NCBI GenBank assembly: GCA_045633005.1
Contig: JAZQXT010000004.1
Span: 1-15,038 of the forward strand
Direction of reading: 5' to 3'
DNA: 15,038 nucleotides
Source: CAG-390 sp045633005
GTDB taxonomy: Bacteria; Bacillota; Clostridia; Oscillospirales; CAG-272
Shown: piece after piece, positions 14,991 through 15,038 of the stretch
Layout of the letters: every line of letters starts with the position of its first letter
How positions within the stretch are numbered: position 1 is the stretch's first letter
Notes under the pieces: generated by a model
Told to the model about the DNA's origin: nothing
What the model saw: only the letters and a program-made list of their open reading frames with translations
The model's database searches: none
Program-made: the position numbers and the translations under genes

Positions 14991-15038
14991 ATGAAATCCA
15001 TTCCTCACGGAATGGATGAAATCCACCTTCGGTGGATG
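14991..15038. repeat. Start of short-hairpin array C, cut by the window end
   Basis: Two stem-loops, ATCCATTCC/GGAATGGAT with TCAC loop (14996–15017) and ATCCACC/GGTGGAT with TTC loop (15021–15037), are joined by GAA linkers. The first stem is that of 1572–1595 in array B (loop GCAA); the second is nearly that of 787–803 in array A (loop TAC). The array probably continues past the window. Confidence 0.7.

Overview
The window looks like a chromosomal piece of an uncultured gut-type Clostridia (Firmicutes). The reasons are strong AGGAGG-type ribosome binding sites, a small DUF6809-like protein, a maf–mreBCD–PBP2 cluster, a giant MacB/FtsX-type ABC exporter, and intergenic DNA packed with palindromic repeats of a kind I recall from Oscillospirales/Christensenellales genomes. 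The taxonomic placement is inference; there is no rRNA or other marker here. The coding DNA is moderately GC-rich, while promoters are very AT-rich.

Layout. (1) Positions 1–1080 hold no credible gene. They are a nest of inverted-repeat elements: an outer pair of 'GCGTCATTCCGAA…CGAGCGAATCT…TGTTCGCACC' arms, two palindromic 'GCCTCCCT…AGGGAGCC' elements, a run of short hairpins and four tandem TTTGCAC heptamers. (2) A small DUF6809-like gene (1133–1408) and endonuclease III (nth, 1564–2256, minus strand) converge on a bidirectional terminator and a second hairpin array; that array supplies the last 18 codons and the stop of nth. (3) Divergent from nth, a consensus extended −10 promoter (about 2358–2386) starts a tightly packed ten-gene run on the plus strand: dut, maf, mreB, mreC, a Gfo/Idh/MocA oxidoreductase, mreD, a CPBP intramembrane protease, PBP2 (mrdA), a pyridoxal/pyridoxamine kinase and a C_GCAxxG_C_C cysteine protein. 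Gaps are short or genes overlap, so this is probably one operon. (4) After an AT-rich intergenic promoter region comes a 1006-residue ABC ATPase–permease fusion. (5) The window ends in a MITE-like element with 12-bp perfect terminal inverted repeats (14768–14989) carrying a terminator-like hairpin, followed directly by the start of a third hairpin array.

How the genes fit together. The operon joins removal of unwanted nucleotides (dUTPase, Maf) with the Rod cell-elongation machinery: the MreB filament, the MreC/MreD membrane scaffold and the PBP2 transpeptidase. Two extra genes sit inside this core: the oxidoreductase between mreC and mreD, and the CPBP protease between mreD and PBP2. The tail adds B6-vitamer salvage and a putative redox protein. 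I see no clear new defence or biosynthetic system. The most unusual signal is the dispersed hairpin-array repeat, in which the same stems recur with different 3–4 nt loops, are shuffled between arrays, and in one case have become coding sequence.
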